Source: Escarpia spicata (Eukaryota > Annelida > Polychaeta > Sabellida > Siboglinidae). From it: a DNA stretch of 64,000 bases. Location: the NCBI GenBank assembly GCA_963995525.1, contig OZ023214.1:53382601-53446600 (forward strand), written 5' to 3'. The position numbers were made by a program, and so were the translations under genes. The notes below the pieces were generated by a model, which made no database searches, was not told the origin of the DNA, and saw only the letters and a program-made list of their open reading frames with translations. This document shows, piece by piece, positions 53,501 to 57,990 of the stretch. Position 1 is the first letter of the stretch. Every line of letters begins with the position of its first letter.

Positions 53501-55717
53501 AGTGTTGTGATATTGTGACTATGTCGTCTGATGGCAGTGTTTTGATTGTGGCATCTGGTGACTGTGGCCCCTGATGACAATGTTGTGACTGTGGCCTCTG
53601 ATGACAGTGTTGTGACTGTGGCCTCTGATGATAGTGTTGTGACAGTGGCATCTGATGGCAGTGTTGTGATTGTGGCATCTGGTGACAGAGTTGTGACTGT
53701 GGCCTCTGATGACAGTGTTGTGACTGTGACCTCTGATGACAGTGTCATGACTGGCCTCTGATGACAGTGTCGTGACTGTGGCTTCTGATTACAGTGTTGT
53801 GACTGTGGCATCTGATGACGGTATTGTGACTGTGGCCTCTGATGACAGTGTTGTGACTGTGGCCTCTGATGACAGTGTTGTGACTGTGGCCTCTGATGAC
53901 AGTGTTGTGACATCTGATGACAGTGTTGTGACTGTGGCATCTGATGACAGTGTTGTGACTGTGGCCTTTGATGACAGTGTTATGACTGTGGCCTCTGGTG
54001 ACAGGTTCTGGAGCAGGCAGAGAACAACAAAGCAACATTGAGCAGTGTCATAGGAGACAAGGCTGAGCTCGTGAAGATGGTTCATAAATTCAAGGTACTA
54101 AATCTTCAGTTAAACAGCAAGATACTTTTTCATCATTAAGTTGCGTTTGCTTTTGGAAAAAAACATCACAGTATCTGGTCAGTTGGGCCACACAACCCCC
54201 TGCAGATCTGTTTATTCTAATACCAACTAGCATAACTTACCTCCTAAACAAACTTGGCTGGCTGACACTAGATAGATGTGTGCAACATAACGTACCTTCT
54301 TGTACAAAATAAAACAACCTTATGAACATTATACTGCCACAATATCTTCTTCTTTCATATACTACATAACCTCATCATGTTGAGGGTTTTAACACGTGTG
54401 CAACGCAAATAATAAAAGGATAAATAAAAATATATTGGAGACATTAAAATAAAACATAATAATGTCATGCATTTGACTTGAAACTGTGATACAAACAAAC
54501 ATACAATTACACACAAATACATATGTACACTCATTTGCCCATGAAGGGGCCGTTTGTAGTAAGTACACTCAAGACTATACCACTATCAGTGGGTGTCATG
54601 TCTACTGCAAGCTTAATTGATATTGACCCTCTTTTTGCCAAAATCACATGTGACGTAAAACAGTCCTAGACAGAATGCTAGACCACCAACAATTCTCTGT
54701 TTCTATCCCTCCCAGTCTTTTCCGCTGTCACAAGGTGCTCTTATTTCTCATCACATGGTCTATAAATCCTGCTTGTTGTTTCCTCAAGTTGCACGATTTT
54801 CCTTTAACAGGTATACAAGCTGAAGTTATCCGAGAACCTGGACAAAGCTCTCAACAGGTACGCAAAATCAATATCTCTTGATAGATAATAGATAACCACA
54901 CGAATCACACAACTTAATATCACAGAAAGGTAATGATTTGTTCCAATAATTTTATATAATCAAATCTTGATGTCCATCTGAAACTAAAGATTGTAAACTT
55001 TGTCAGTTTGTTGCCACTGCAGGCCTCAGTGAGGGTAAGACAGATTGACACGTTGACATGTGTGACATGTAATGCAGGATCAAGGAACAGGAGGAGGAGA
55101 TGAATCGTCAGAAGCAGCAGTATGACCGTCAACTCAAACACCTCCGTCTCCTCATCGCTGAGAAGGATGACATGCTCGATTTATTGTCTGGCGAGAAAAA
55201 GTAAGTACACATTATATGGGAAAACTTTCTTGATTGTATCTGGCCTCCTGCTACTTTTTATCCTGTACCCTGGATCGTGCACCGACAGCAGTGAGCAGTG
55301 AACAACCACCTCAAAGACATAACCCTCACTAGACACCAGGTATAAACACATCAGACCTTTTATAACTGCAACCTAGCAAATGTTTAAAGCATCACGGTAT
55401 ACTTGTCTTAAAGGGATTTCACTTGTAGTTGAATTTTGTCTTCTGTTAACAGACAGGTGGAGTGTGAGTTGTAGTAGACTGTTGTCATATGTTGATAAAC
55501 AGGTGGAGTGTGACCTGTTGACAGACAGGTGGAGTGTGACATGTTGTCATCTGTTGACAGACAGGTGGAGTGTGACCTGGAGACAATGTGGCAGGTGACA
55601 AGTGCTGACAACCGACGCATGAAGCAAAGTGTGAAGAAGACGATACAGAAACTGAAAGAACACCCAAACTTACATGATCTGCTTTCTGACAATGATGAGG
55701 GTGACAGCGAAATATAA
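17451..55717 (+). CDS. CEP89: CEP89 (CCDC123), centrosomal protein of 89 kDa; about 23 exons
   Basis: CEP89 is a coiled-coil protein of centriole distal appendages needed for early cilium assembly; a mitochondrial role has also been reported. The assembled product is about 830 residues (human about 783) with a basic start, a Ser/Pro-rich N-terminal third and coiled coil for the rest. Diagnostic matches in order: HKLNAELSRYQAKFRQL, GLPLKGQKPPWLL, KYLAPLLVAYDDQLREK, VVKENERLHL, KLVLEENQLLMEQL, VDHYLTKVI and YDRQLKHLRLLI. Coding exons: 17451-17501, 19903-20111, 29819-30048, 30999-31099, 31437-31489, 31807-31980, 33984-34083, 34918-35124, 36214-36375, 37230-37375, 41438-41488, 41822-41905, 43199-43311, 46717-46832, 47143-47323, 47626-47689, 47986-48089, 51239-51338, 52430-52471, 54005-54094, 54811-54857, 55078-55200, 55561-55717. 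All phases agree except exon 2 to exon 3; the exon 18 donor is weak. Confidence 0.93.
17502..19384. other. CEP89 intron 1, first part
   Basis: Mostly unique AT-rich intron with no exon recognised. Short ORFs on the minus strand have no coding character. Confidence 0.4.
19385..19715. repeat. Degenerate tandem repeat of about 42 bp
   Basis: Six to seven imperfect units built on gtggtgtacagtgttgta and agaaggctccatacagg lie in CEP89 intron 1, 190 bp before exon 2. ORFs on both strands here are repeat artefacts. Confidence 0.8.
19903..20111 (+). CDS. CEP89: CEP89 candidate exon 2 (probable alternative of exon 3)
   Basis: The acceptor cattttgccag|TTG and donor TTTGC|GTATGT bound 209 nt in phase 0 to 2. 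The peptide starts LDVAGSIVSTSQVAATPVAM and ends DETDTSLYDYENARATF. It resembles the exon at 29819-30048 over AGFVSALVNSSVVP and NDTDTSLGDYMQ, and both exons are phase 0 to 2. Including both in one mRNA breaks the frame, so they are best read as duplicated, mutually exclusive exons. Confidence 0.6.
20112..21573. other. CEP89 intron, no gene seen
   Basis: AT-rich intron with a (TA)n tract near 20630-20652. Next to it, gatcagttatcacgaaacgt recurs in inverted form beside another (TA)n near 29519-29560. No exon was recognised. Confidence 0.4.
21578..22273. mobile_element. TTAA-flanked MITE A
   Basis: The ends GGCCAGACACGGCAGGT and the complement of GGCCAGACACCCCAGGT are terminal inverted repeats. 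TTAA flanks both sides (21574-21577, 22274-22277), the target signature of piggyBac-type transposition. It is 696 bp with no transposase. The ends do not start with CCC, so the superfamily call is tentative. Confidence 0.75.
22278..23349. mobile_element. TTAA-flanked MITE B, copy 1
   Basis: This 1072-bp element has ends GGTGGCTGCACCGGCTAT and the complement of GGTAGCTGCACCGGGTAT, with TTAA on both sides (22274-22277 and 23350-23353). The left TTAA is shared with MITE A. Two further copies lie in other introns of the same gene (37408-38532 and 43672-44794). Confidence 0.85.
23640..24684 (-). pseudogene. Fragment of an uncharacterised multicopy, transposon-like gene
   Basis: A 190-codon minus-strand frame ends at 24112 and carries a charged helical stretch followed by CQMDYAENW and VSIHPMVLHY. 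Continuing downstream on the same strand in a shifted frame is GKGPCDGVGGSIRR. This pair (a DFAEN-like box, then GKGPCDGxGG) recurs in a family of multicopy, uncharacterised invertebrate proteins that I recall but cannot name. The intervening region is missing or frameshifted, so this is a remnant. It abuts the 3' end of the Gypsy element. Confidence 0.55.
24740..24819 (-). repeat. Gypsy 3' LTR segment
   Basis: This 80-bp segment starts TGTGGCGTGAGC and ends AAATAAACA on the element strand, with an AATAAA polyadenylation signal. It is nearly identical to 28959-29038. A purine-rich gagatgggaggatg just upstream could be the polypurine tract. Confidence 0.75.
24935..26480 (-). pseudogene. Gypsy integrase region with hexapeptide-repeat tail
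   Basis: The frame from 26480 carries an HHCC zinc-binding segment (HEEHQGIAKCQ, CDRCAKEK) and the start of the DDE core (GSDLSELNGLNYLIVVDY, VTDNGPQYS). The core then breaks at a stop, and ANGEAERAVKT containing the catalytic Glu continues beyond it. The C-terminal frame (25384-24935) has about 11 copies of DDVEVS/DHVEVS, then GPRRNPARDRKPPSYLSDY, a typical Gypsy integrase tail. Several stops and shifts separate the parts. Confidence 0.85.
25065..25262. repeat. 18-bp coding minisatellite in the integrase tail
   Basis: Eleven units of 18 bp (tcgtccgatacttcaaca on the plus strand) encode a six-residue acidic repeat in the integrase frame. Because 18 is divisible by three, ORFs appear in several frames; only the minus-strand DDVEVS frame belongs to the element. 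Confidence 0.9.
26500..26990 (-). pseudogene. Gypsy RNase H region, decayed
   Basis: The minus-strand frame reads MRKFTANLVESTKPIRDLL, KNYWKWGHEQQKA, then PVVTLYD, matching the connection and early RNase H domain of Ty3/Gypsy polyproteins. Frame changes follow toward 26500. It lies between reverse transcriptase and integrase as expected. Confidence 0.75.
27113..27613 (-). pseudogene. Gypsy reverse transcriptase core
   Basis: One frame covers the palm: GVITRIEQPTDWCAPMVV, KLDANSGFWQV, TPFGRFCFNRLPFGISSAP and HVDDILVFG. The catalytic box is normally Y-V/I/M-DD; both aspartates are kept but the tyrosine is His. A stop ends the frame just after the DD region, so it cannot make a complete Pol. 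Confidence 0.88.
27786..28025 (-). pseudogene. Gypsy aspartic protease, active-site Asp lost
   Basis: The frame contains FCIGTGADETVIPEEVY and a later ILRGETMAV segment. Retroviral-type proteases have DTGAD or DSGAD at the first position; here the first Asp is Gly, so the copy would be catalytically dead. Confidence 0.8.
28080..28882 (-). pseudogene. Gypsy gag with two zinc knuckles, interrupted
   Basis: A frame from about 28882 starts MAVNPSYQIAP and is interrupted by a stop near 28815. It continues with a helical capsid-like part (ILASLGLTDEEIQAYGIV, RAEHCGYGELRNDLVRDRLV). A frame shift then leads to two CCHC knuckles; the second is CHECAKAGHFASVC and the first has a stop codon inside. This is the normal nucleocapsid layout for the family. 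Confidence 0.8.
28959..29038 (-). repeat. Gypsy 5' LTR segment
   Basis: An 80-bp direct copy of 24740-24819 with TG...CA ends on the element strand, differing at only a few positions. It marks the upstream end of the element. Confidence 0.75.
29039..29818. other. CEP89 intron, no gene seen
   Basis: AT-rich sequence with a (TA)n tract near 29537-29558. A branch-point-like tactaac and a pyrimidine stretch at about 29788-29818 belong to the next acceptor. Confidence 0.45.
29819..30048 (+). CDS. CEP89: CEP89 coding exon 3
   Basis: Acceptor cacatttgcacag|TGC is preceded by tactaac, a strong branch-point match; the donor is ACAGG|GTAGGT. The 230 nt run in phase 0 to 2. The peptide includes AVPEITPLPPTTQ, AGFVSALVNSSVVP and NDTDTSLGDY, in line with the Pro-rich start of CEP89. 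Phase 0 at its start joins directly to exon 1 and not to the 19903-20111 exon. Other possible starts are 29782 (compatible with exon 2) and 29900. Confidence 0.7.
30049..30998. other. CEP89 intron 3
   Basis: Contains a G run at about 30207-30219, a loose tandem repeat of gctcagtgactgt motifs at 30360-30480, and otherwise AT-rich sequence. Confidence 0.45.
30999..31099 (+). CDS. CEP89: CEP89 coding exon 4 (GC donor)
   Basis: The acceptor is tgcctgttgtag|G and the donor CTCTG|GCAAGT. It encodes SIHYGEGGDRVSLATPPPPQ followed by FDDSYRSPDS, and adjoining exons fit its phase exactly (2 to 1). The donor is GC rather than GT; GCAAGT is the usual context of such minor GC-AG introns. Confidence 0.82.
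31330..31436. repeat. 41-bp repeat ending at the exon 5 acceptor
   Basis: Two and a half units of cctgattgtacattccctgt. The last unit is cut after cctgattgtag, which is itself the exon 5 acceptor: a c-to-g difference from the unit sequence creates the AG. Confidence 0.85.
31437..31489 (+). CDS. CEP89: CEP89 coding exon 5
   Basis: The acceptor is ctgattgtag|AA and the donor AAACGA|GTGAGT. The 53 nt encode EYDSDPLYAKPNKLKKKR, corresponding to the DDLYAVP region of human CEP89. Confidence 0.88.
31807..31980 (+). CDS. CEP89: CEP89 coding exon 6
   Basis: Acceptor tttactttttcag|TCC and donor GAAACG|GTATGT give 174 nt in phase 0. It encodes a Ser/Arg-rich, probably disordered segment (SRSPLSAKGSSMRRYDQ). 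Confidence 0.88.
32115..32225. repeat. Two adjacent hairpin-forming palindromes
   Basis: ATTGGTTACCCTGA and its exact complement are separated by one base (32115-32143). A second pair of about 29-nt arms (gttcatactaagtctttaaa at 32157 and its near-complement ending at 32225) encloses a short loop. Confidence 0.85.
32270..32975 (+). repeat. Dispersed repeat D, copy 1
   Basis: This stretch is similar over at least 500 bp to the complement of 39585-40115 (for example gatactgactttat, gttgctaattaaatgta, cactgatgctgtttcac). The class is unknown; no TIR, LTR or ORF was identified. Confidence 0.75.
33984..34083 (+). CDS. CEP89: CEP89 coding exon 7
   Basis: Acceptor atgtgtttgtag|GGC and donor TGCAA|GTAAGG give 100 nt in phase 0 to 1. 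The peptide GRTTTVESNRTGRNQMGSTG is Ser/Thr/Arg-rich and likely disordered. Confidence 0.82.
34370..34900. repeat. 23-bp minisatellite before exon 8
   Basis: About 23 units of gtggtaccacatgatggatc plus act and close variants, ending 18-25 bp before the exon 8 acceptor. Units are rich in short dyads (ggtacc, gatc). ORFs on the plus strand are artefacts. Confidence 0.93.
34918..35124 (+). CDS. CEP89: CEP89 coding exon 8
   Basis: Acceptor tgtgttggcag|CG (or gttcctag|CA at 34927, same frame) and donor CTCTCA|GTAAGT give 207 nt, phase 1 to 1. The first clear coiled-coil peptide begins here: LEHQQAKLQHWQKEQKQQLG. I cannot match it to a human segment and it may be lineage-specific. Confidence 0.82.
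35125..36213. other. CEP89 intron 8
   Basis: A unique AT-rich intron without a tandem array, one of few in the 3' half of the gene. A short ORF on the minus strand at 35534-35734 has no supporting feature. Confidence 0.45.
36214..36375 (+). CDS. CEP89: CEP89 coding exon 9
   Basis: Acceptor tgtcccactag|AC and donor GATCCTG|GTACGT. The 162 nt encode ITGNTVQKQEDF and then FQQENAELRQLNDQLQAEV, corresponding to the start of the main coiled coil of CEP89 after its DITG motif. Confidence 0.9.
36478..37233. repeat. 47-bp minisatellite made of the exon 10 acceptor
   Basis: About 16 units of 47 bp (tgccttgtgtcctcagacag, then tgatactatcagccaaaccataagaca). The last unit runs into the exon 10 acceptor and first coding bases (tgtgtcctcag|ACAGT). 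Nearly every upstream unit carries the same ctcag|acagt string. Confidence 0.95.
37230..37375 (+). CDS. CEP89: CEP89 coding exon 10
   Basis: Acceptor gtcctcag|AC and donor GCTGAG|GTATAC give 146 nt. It encodes HKLNAELSRYQAKFRQL, nearly identical to the human CEP89 coiled-coil segment and one of the strongest identifiers of the gene. The nearby cagacag|TT acceptor would lead to a stop, so 37230 was chosen. Confidence 0.95.
37408..38532. mobile_element. MITE B, copy 2 (5' truncated)
   Basis: Similar to 22278-23349 over its length but lacking about 35 bp at the left end. It ends GATACCCGGTGCAGCTACC before TTAA (38533-38536) and starts only about 32 bp after the exon 10 donor. At 38050-38108 a 28-bp inverted duplication (gtggtagacaaga and its complement) is absent from copies 1 and 3. 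Confidence 0.85.
38537..39579. mobile_element. TTAA-flanked MITE C (piggyBac-type ends)
   Basis: Ends CCCTCTCAAGG and the complement of CCCTCTCGTGG are flanked by TTAA (38533-38536 and 39580-39583). CCCT ends plus TTAA fit piggyBac. It is 1043 bp without transposase. Its left TTAA is shared with MITE B copy 2. Confidence 0.7.
39585..40115 (-). repeat. Dispersed repeat D, copy 2 (inverted)
   Basis: Matches the complement of about 32450-32975. It starts right after the TTAA of MITE C and ends at the 36-bp array. The copies are diverged, with several small indels. Confidence 0.75.
40128..41290. repeat. 36-bp minisatellite
   Basis: About 32 units of 36 bp (gtgtcacagtctaggtatga, then catactgccatgtgtt) lie in CEP89 intron 10, about 150 bp before exon 11. 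As 36 is divisible by three, ORFs of up to 344 codons stay open on both strands. These are not genes. The unit contains tctag|gtatga, which looks like both an acceptor end and a donor. Confidence 0.96.
41438..41488 (+). CDS. CEP89: CEP89 coding exon 11
   Basis: Acceptor ttacattcag|ATG and donor TGGCTG|GTGAGT, 51 nt in phase 0. The peptide MEELPGLPLKGQKPPWL matches the conserved EGLPSKGPIPPWLL segment of human CEP89. Confidence 0.95.
41822..41905 (+). CDS. CEP89: CEP89 coding exon 12
   Basis: Acceptor tacccccacag|CTG and donor TACCAG|GTAGAC, 84 nt in phase 0. It encodes KTKYLAPLLVAYDDQLREKQ, the most conserved block of CEP89. Confidence 0.95.
41915..42200. repeat. CCAC/CCAT-rich degenerate tandem repeat
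   Basis: Irregular tandem copies of ccacccatccattcaccca lie directly behind the exon 12 donor, starting about 10 bp into the intron. ORFs here reflect the low-complexity composition. Confidence 0.85.
42200..42650. other. CEP89 intron 12, middle part
   Basis: Sequence between two arrays. The plus-strand frame that stays open through it lacks splice-compatible boundaries and homology; nothing else was seen. Confidence 0.4.
42650..43211. repeat. 28-31-bp minisatellite made of the exon 13 acceptor
   Basis: About 18 units of gttgtcacctgtcatctgat plus gtgtag(gag). The final unit reads gtgtag|GAGGAGTTGTCAC, where the exon begins. At least 13 coding bases are shared with upstream units that contain gtgtaggaggagttatcac. 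Confidence 0.92.
43199..43311 (+). CDS. CEP89: CEP89 coding exon 13
   Basis: Acceptor atgtgtag|GAG and donor GAATG|GTAGGT, 113 nt, phase 0 to 2. It encodes EELSHLRQSAEDVVKENERL, aligned with EVVKENEELH of human CEP89, and ends at the split Trp codon shared with exon 14. Confidence 0.92.
43672..44794. mobile_element. MITE B, copy 3
   Basis: 1123 bp flanked by TTAA (43668-43671 and 44795-44798) with the same ends as copy 1 (GGTGGCTGG... and GATACCCGGTGC). It lies in CEP89 intron 13. A short open frame around CTTCATAAACATTTTGC is also present in copy 2 but shifted in copy 1, so it is probably not coding. Confidence 0.85.
45310..46251 (-). mobile_element. Non-LTR retrotransposon fragment with (ATT)n tail
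   Basis: The minus-strand frame holds LDLIAAFDTVDHAILLRQM and SYLSDRTLVIKI, and a C-terminal piece includes SLEFFQSHFKTYFF near 45670. It ends in an (ATT)n tail near 45310-45328. The catalytic YADD region is missing or shifted. A CR1/L2-like 3' tail is inferred. Confidence 0.8.
46717..46832 (+). CDS. CEP89: CEP89 coding exon 14
   Basis: Acceptor catgttccag|G and donor CAGGAAG|GTAGGT, 116 nt, phase 2 to 1. It encodes RQLQEQCKLVLEENQLLMEQ, nearly the same as human CEP89. Confidence 0.95.
46823..47040. repeat. 55-bp minisatellite made of the exon 14 donor
   Basis: Four units of 55 bp (gcaggaag|gtaggtcacac, then tgagactgcctctgatatca). The first unit starts in the exon: GCAGGAAG is coding and the rest intronic. 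Each later copy repeats the complete exon-intron junction. Confidence 0.93.
47045..47142. repeat. 20-bp repeat ending at the exon 15 acceptor
   Basis: Four to five imperfect units of ctgaccactctgtctgtcca that end in the acceptor ctctgtcaccag. The repeat supplies the pyrimidine tract. Confidence 0.8.
47143..47323 (+). CDS. CEP89: CEP89 coding exon 15
   Basis: Acceptor gtcaccag|TG and donor GAAGAG|GTGAGT, 181 nt, phase 1 to 2. It encodes AKLTQQLAMSCAQRKELEGE and ends VSQLKR, a heptad-rich coiled coil. Confidence 0.92.
47626..47689 (+). CDS. CEP89: CEP89 coding exon 16
   Basis: Acceptor ttgctgttgtag|G and donor GTGAAG|GTAGGC, 64 nt, phase 2 to 0. It encodes SQEDDQMKRETEIAELSIKV, coiled coil. 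Confidence 0.9.
47986..48089 (+). CDS. CEP89: CEP89 coding exon 17
   Basis: Acceptor attgtgtgacag|ACA and donor CATCAG|GTGAAC, 104 nt, phase 0 to 2. It encodes TLLVDKKGLTDKVEQLQSEK, coiled coil. Confidence 0.9.
48092..49545. repeat. 38-bp minisatellite starting at the exon 17 donor
   Basis: About 37 units of 38 bp (tctctattggaaacacactt, then cattcactgctccacacc). The array starts at the donor itself: GTGAACACTTCACTGTTCCAC is a degenerate unit. ORFs of up to 269 codons through it are artefacts. Confidence 0.95.
49560..50015 (+). mobile_element. Non-LTR reverse transcriptase, C-terminal fragment
   Basis: Plus-strand frames give YGVSDHLLHRLEMAQHSAAR, then FKMLVLVFHTVHDRMPACL and RHSLKRYGRHSFSYAGPTLW, the usual C-terminal end of CR1/L2-like elements, split by a frameshift. 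It follows directly on the 38-bp array. AATAAA and an (ATT)n tail near 50988-51010 may be its 3' end. Confidence 0.8.
50143..50618 (-). mobile_element. Second non-LTR C-terminal fragment, opposite strand
   Basis: Minus-strand frames include RRTEYKTVILVFKVLHNQTP, then LLWNALPEELRLITSLDTFK, homologous to the same C-terminal domain as 49560-50015 but inverted and broken. It appears inserted between the plus-strand fragment and its (ATT)n tail. Confidence 0.78.
51010..51247. repeat. 31-bp minisatellite made of the exon 18 acceptor
   Basis: Seven units of tatgtgtacag|gaaggccca plus gttactatgta. The final copy reads gtctgtag|GAAGGCTCA, the exon 18 acceptor with its first nine coding bases, so each unit repeats the intron-exon junction. 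Confidence 0.92.
51239..51338 (+). CDS. CEP89: CEP89 coding exon 18 (weak donor)
   Basis: Acceptor gtctgtag|G, phase 2. It encodes KAQRQIVTLEKAVEQAKCSE and VDHYLTKVISA, matching HQYLANLVG of human CEP89. To keep frame with exon 19 it must end in phase 0; the only candidate nearby is GCG|GTCGGT, a poor donor. A better-looking GTCG|GTGATT would shift the frame. If unspliced, a TGA follows nine codons later. Confidence 0.75.
51339..51644. other. CEP89 intron 18, first part
   Basis: AT-rich intron between the weak exon 18 donor and the 51-bp array. No other feature was seen. Confidence 0.4.
51645..52428. repeat. 51-bp minisatellite before exon 19
   Basis: About 15 units of 51 bp (cttgtatgggtgagccacag, tgagggtgtttgtcgactgt, tccctgtctcg), ending about 15 bp before the exon 19 acceptor. 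As 51 is 17 codons, ORFs of 285-291 codons exist on both strands; they are artefacts. tatg|ggtgagcc includes a donor-like ggtgag. Confidence 0.96.
52430..52471 (+). CDS. CEP89: CEP89 coding exon 19
   Basis: Acceptor gtgtttgccag|GCC and donor AACGCA|GTAAGT, 42 nt in phase 0. It encodes AKESQVEMETYINA, a microexon-sized coiled-coil piece between the 51-bp and 27-bp arrays. Confidence 0.82.
52610..52930. repeat. 27-bp minisatellite, first block
   Basis: About 11 degenerate units of gtgttgtgactgtggcctct plus gatgaca. The same unit forms the block at 53490-54004; a retroelement fragment and unique sequence separate the two. Confidence 0.9.
52950..53110 (+). mobile_element. Small non-LTR reverse transcriptase fragment
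   Basis: Plus-strand translation gives FLGPLLFTLYTTPLSSVI, the GxxLGPLLF block of CR1/Jockey-type reverse transcriptases, followed by a few residues toward the catalytic box. It lies between the two 27-bp blocks and probably split one array. Confidence 0.7.
53490..54004. repeat. 27-bp minisatellite ending at the exon 20 acceptor
   Basis: About 19 units of 27 bp. The last reads ggcctctggtgacag, which is the exon 20 acceptor; the other units read ggcctctgatgacag followed by tgtt where the exon has GTT. Confidence 0.94.
54005..54094 (+). CDS. CEP89: CEP89 coding exon 20
   Basis: Acceptor ctctggtgacag|GTT and donor TTCAAG|GTACTA, 90 nt in phase 0. It encodes VLEQAENNKATLSSVIGDKA, coiled coil. 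Confidence 0.9.
54095..54810. other. CEP89 intron 20
   Basis: A unique AT-rich intron without an array, ending in a good pyrimidine tract (gattttcctttaacag). Confidence 0.5.
54811..54857 (+). CDS. CEP89: CEP89 coding exon 21
   Basis: Acceptor ttcctttaacag|GTA and donor CAACAG|GTACGC, 47 nt, phase 0 to 2. It encodes VYKLKLSENLDKALN, coiled coil. Confidence 0.88.
55078..55200 (+). CDS. CEP89: CEP89 coding exon 22
   Basis: Acceptor atgtaatgcag|G and donor GAAAAA|GTAAGT, 123 nt, phase 2 to 2. It encodes EEEMNRQKQQYDRQLKHLRL, aligned with the YRQEMRHLHQVL region of human CEP89. Confidence 0.92.
55435..55578. repeat. Tandem repeat made of the exon 23 acceptor
   Basis: Four imperfect units of ctgttgacag|acaggtggag plus tgtgacc. 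The final unit is the true acceptor, and about 18 coding bases (ACAGGTGGAGTGTGACCT) are repeated upstream in the intron. Confidence 0.9.
55561..55717 (+). CDS. CEP89: CEP89 coding exon 23 and stop
   Basis: Acceptor atctgttgacag|AC (the next cag, four bases on, leads to a stop). It encodes QVECDLETMWQVTSADNRRM, matching the VIWESTFRENRRIREL end of human CEP89, then an acidic tail and TAA at 55715-55717. Confidence 0.93.
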
Positions 55718-57391
55718 ACAGTGATAAACTACCAAACAAGCTTATTTTCTTTTTGCAATACAATTTAATTGTTTGTATCACAGATAATATATATAAAATG
55801 AAACTGATATGAAATGAAATGCTTAGGTCTGGCATATCCATGCATGTTTTATATAATGCGGTGTGTGAACAGTTCAGTTGTGTGTGAGCCGGTGGTGATG
55901 GGTAACATATACAGTATGATGTGCCATTGTAGAATGGCCTTGCCGGTGTAAAGCTACACTTTTATTTAACTGGATGTTTTAGTCATAGACATCAATTTGG
56001 GAAAAGGTGACACAGGATAAAACTGTCTTCTCCAAGACCATGCATTCCAGTTATGCTTCATTTAGTTTTAATAAGAGGTCAGATATGAATGGTTATGAAA
56101 TTATTTAGTTTTTGTGTGTCTGGTGTATAGGGTCTACTTTCTGTCTGATGTGTTTAATATCACAGACTGTCTAATGTGTATTGTCTGTTGCCACAGACTC
56201 TAATGTGTATTGTCTGTTGCCACAGACTCTAATGTGTAGTGTCTGTTGCCATAGACTGTTTATTGTGTAGTGTCTAATTTGTACTAGCCGAGTTACCCGC
56301 CGTTGCCCAGGGAAAAAAGTCAGTCATGTACCAGACACCTCAAAACAATCCCAAATCTTTCCAGCCTACCCACATTGTAACTGGTCACTAGCCTAGTTGT
56401 TAGGACAATCCTTTGCTAGAAATTGCATGCACTTACCCATCTAACTGATGTAACCAGCAACAGGCAGAGGACGGATGCTGGGTTGAAATTTCAGCCCAAT
56501 ACATGAAAAACTATTGGAGATGTGGGTGCACAAACAGTTTTATAATATAGATGTTGTATTTTTAGTTATCCAATATAACTTTTGACACGCACTTTTTTAT
56601 AATATATTAACTTGACGGGCGATAATTTCGACGCTAAATGACACATAGCTCCATCTGTAGGAAATATATGAAATGCGAAAGAGGGTACTACGTGCGGACA
56701 TAATCAGTGACAGATAGACCTGGTGCATGTTAAGCGCTGAGGATTTTCAAACATCAATAACTTAAAAACATTCAAAATTTCTGCCTACATCTAGCAACCT
56801 ATTTATAGATGGCATAATTATCTTAACAATGATATAGAAAAACATTAAATTCTGCATCTGGAACTCCACGTACAGCCTTTTGAAATATTGAGCCCCCTCA
56901 CATTCTCTACCCCTGGACGAATTTCGAAAATGTCTAAATCTATAAACCATCTCAATGGGCCCACTAGATCACATGCAAAATGTCAGCCCAATACATGCAA
57001 AACTGATGGCAATGTGGGTGTACATACAAACAGAGAACGAACTGTTTGATAATATAATAATATGTCTGATGTGCAGTGTATATGGTCACAGTATGTTTAA
57101 CAGTGTGTCTAATGTGTAATGTATATAGACATATCAATGTTTATGGTATATGTCCAGTGAATATTTGTGTTATTTATATATTAACTAGAAAACTACCTAC
57201 TGCAAATGTAGGTGTCTACTGGCGTGTGCATTCTGTATACGTACGTGTACATATTAAATATATATAACATTAGTTATAGAGAAAATAAATATGCAAGGCA
57301 ATGTTTGTAATGTTTAATTTTTCTTATAGTAGCACGTCTACCATACATTACTAGATACTACAGACACAACTGATTGCTATAGTTAAAAGCC
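55718..57391. other. CEP89 3' UTR and intergenic sequence
   Basis: Contains a short tandem of tgtctgttgccacagactct at 56145-56270 and a likely retroelement remnant with two related segments (ccgagttacccgccgttgcc near 56286; tcagcccaatacatg near 56493 and 56985). The first clear plus-strand AATAAA is at 57284-57289, far from the stop. No gene was seen. Confidence 0.45.
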
Positions 57392-57397
57392 TTTATT
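57392..57397 (-). terminator. Candidate ACIN1 polyadenylation signal
   Basis: AATAAA on the minus strand about 510 bp downstream of the ACIN1 stop codon. It is positional evidence only. Confidence 0.45.
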
Positions 57398-57906
57398 CTG
57401 ACGTGAAACACTATGGTACATCTTGGTAGTTTGATGGTAATGACATTGCAAGTAAACTCTTCAAATGGTTACCAAGACTATCTATATTAAAGAAACTAGA
57501 CAGTAGCATCCATACCATCCTCAGTTGCTATCCATACAAGCTGTGGACCTGTCTATGTGTAACACACCTGTGTACATGCTATGCGCACCTGTGGATACTG
57601 CAGGTGAATATAAGCTACTGCGCAGAGCCATTCAGCATAGCATATGATAAAAGTACACCAGAGTACAAGAGTTGTATGGTAAACTAAAATGACATTATAA
57701 CATGTCAACAGCACATCAAGCTCTACAGCTACAGAGTATAGTGACATATTACCAGCTGACACCCACACAACTTCTGCCTCCTTTAACCAACCATTCAAAT
57801 ATTGATGACAAAACAATGCTTCAAATGCGGGCAAACATGTAACTGCTAAAGAAGGTAGGTCGAGATCAGTGCTGAAGTGAGAGCAGGACTCGCACAGTCC
57901 ACCTTC

Positions 57907-57990
57907 TCAGTAGCGATGTCGACTGTCTCTTCTTGTCCTGTCATCATCACGTCCTCGCTCATTCTCACGACTTCTGTCGTGTTCACGCGT
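57907..57990 (-). CDS. ACIN1: ACIN1 last coding exon
   Basis: Acceptor gtactttcag|ACG, 84 nt in phase 0, ending in TGA at 57907-57909. It encodes [20 protein letters not shown] and the end RDSRHRY, an RS/RD-like tail as in other acinus proteins. Confidence 0.88.
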   Translation of the reverse strand, partial: TREHDRSRENERGRDDDRTRRDSRHRY

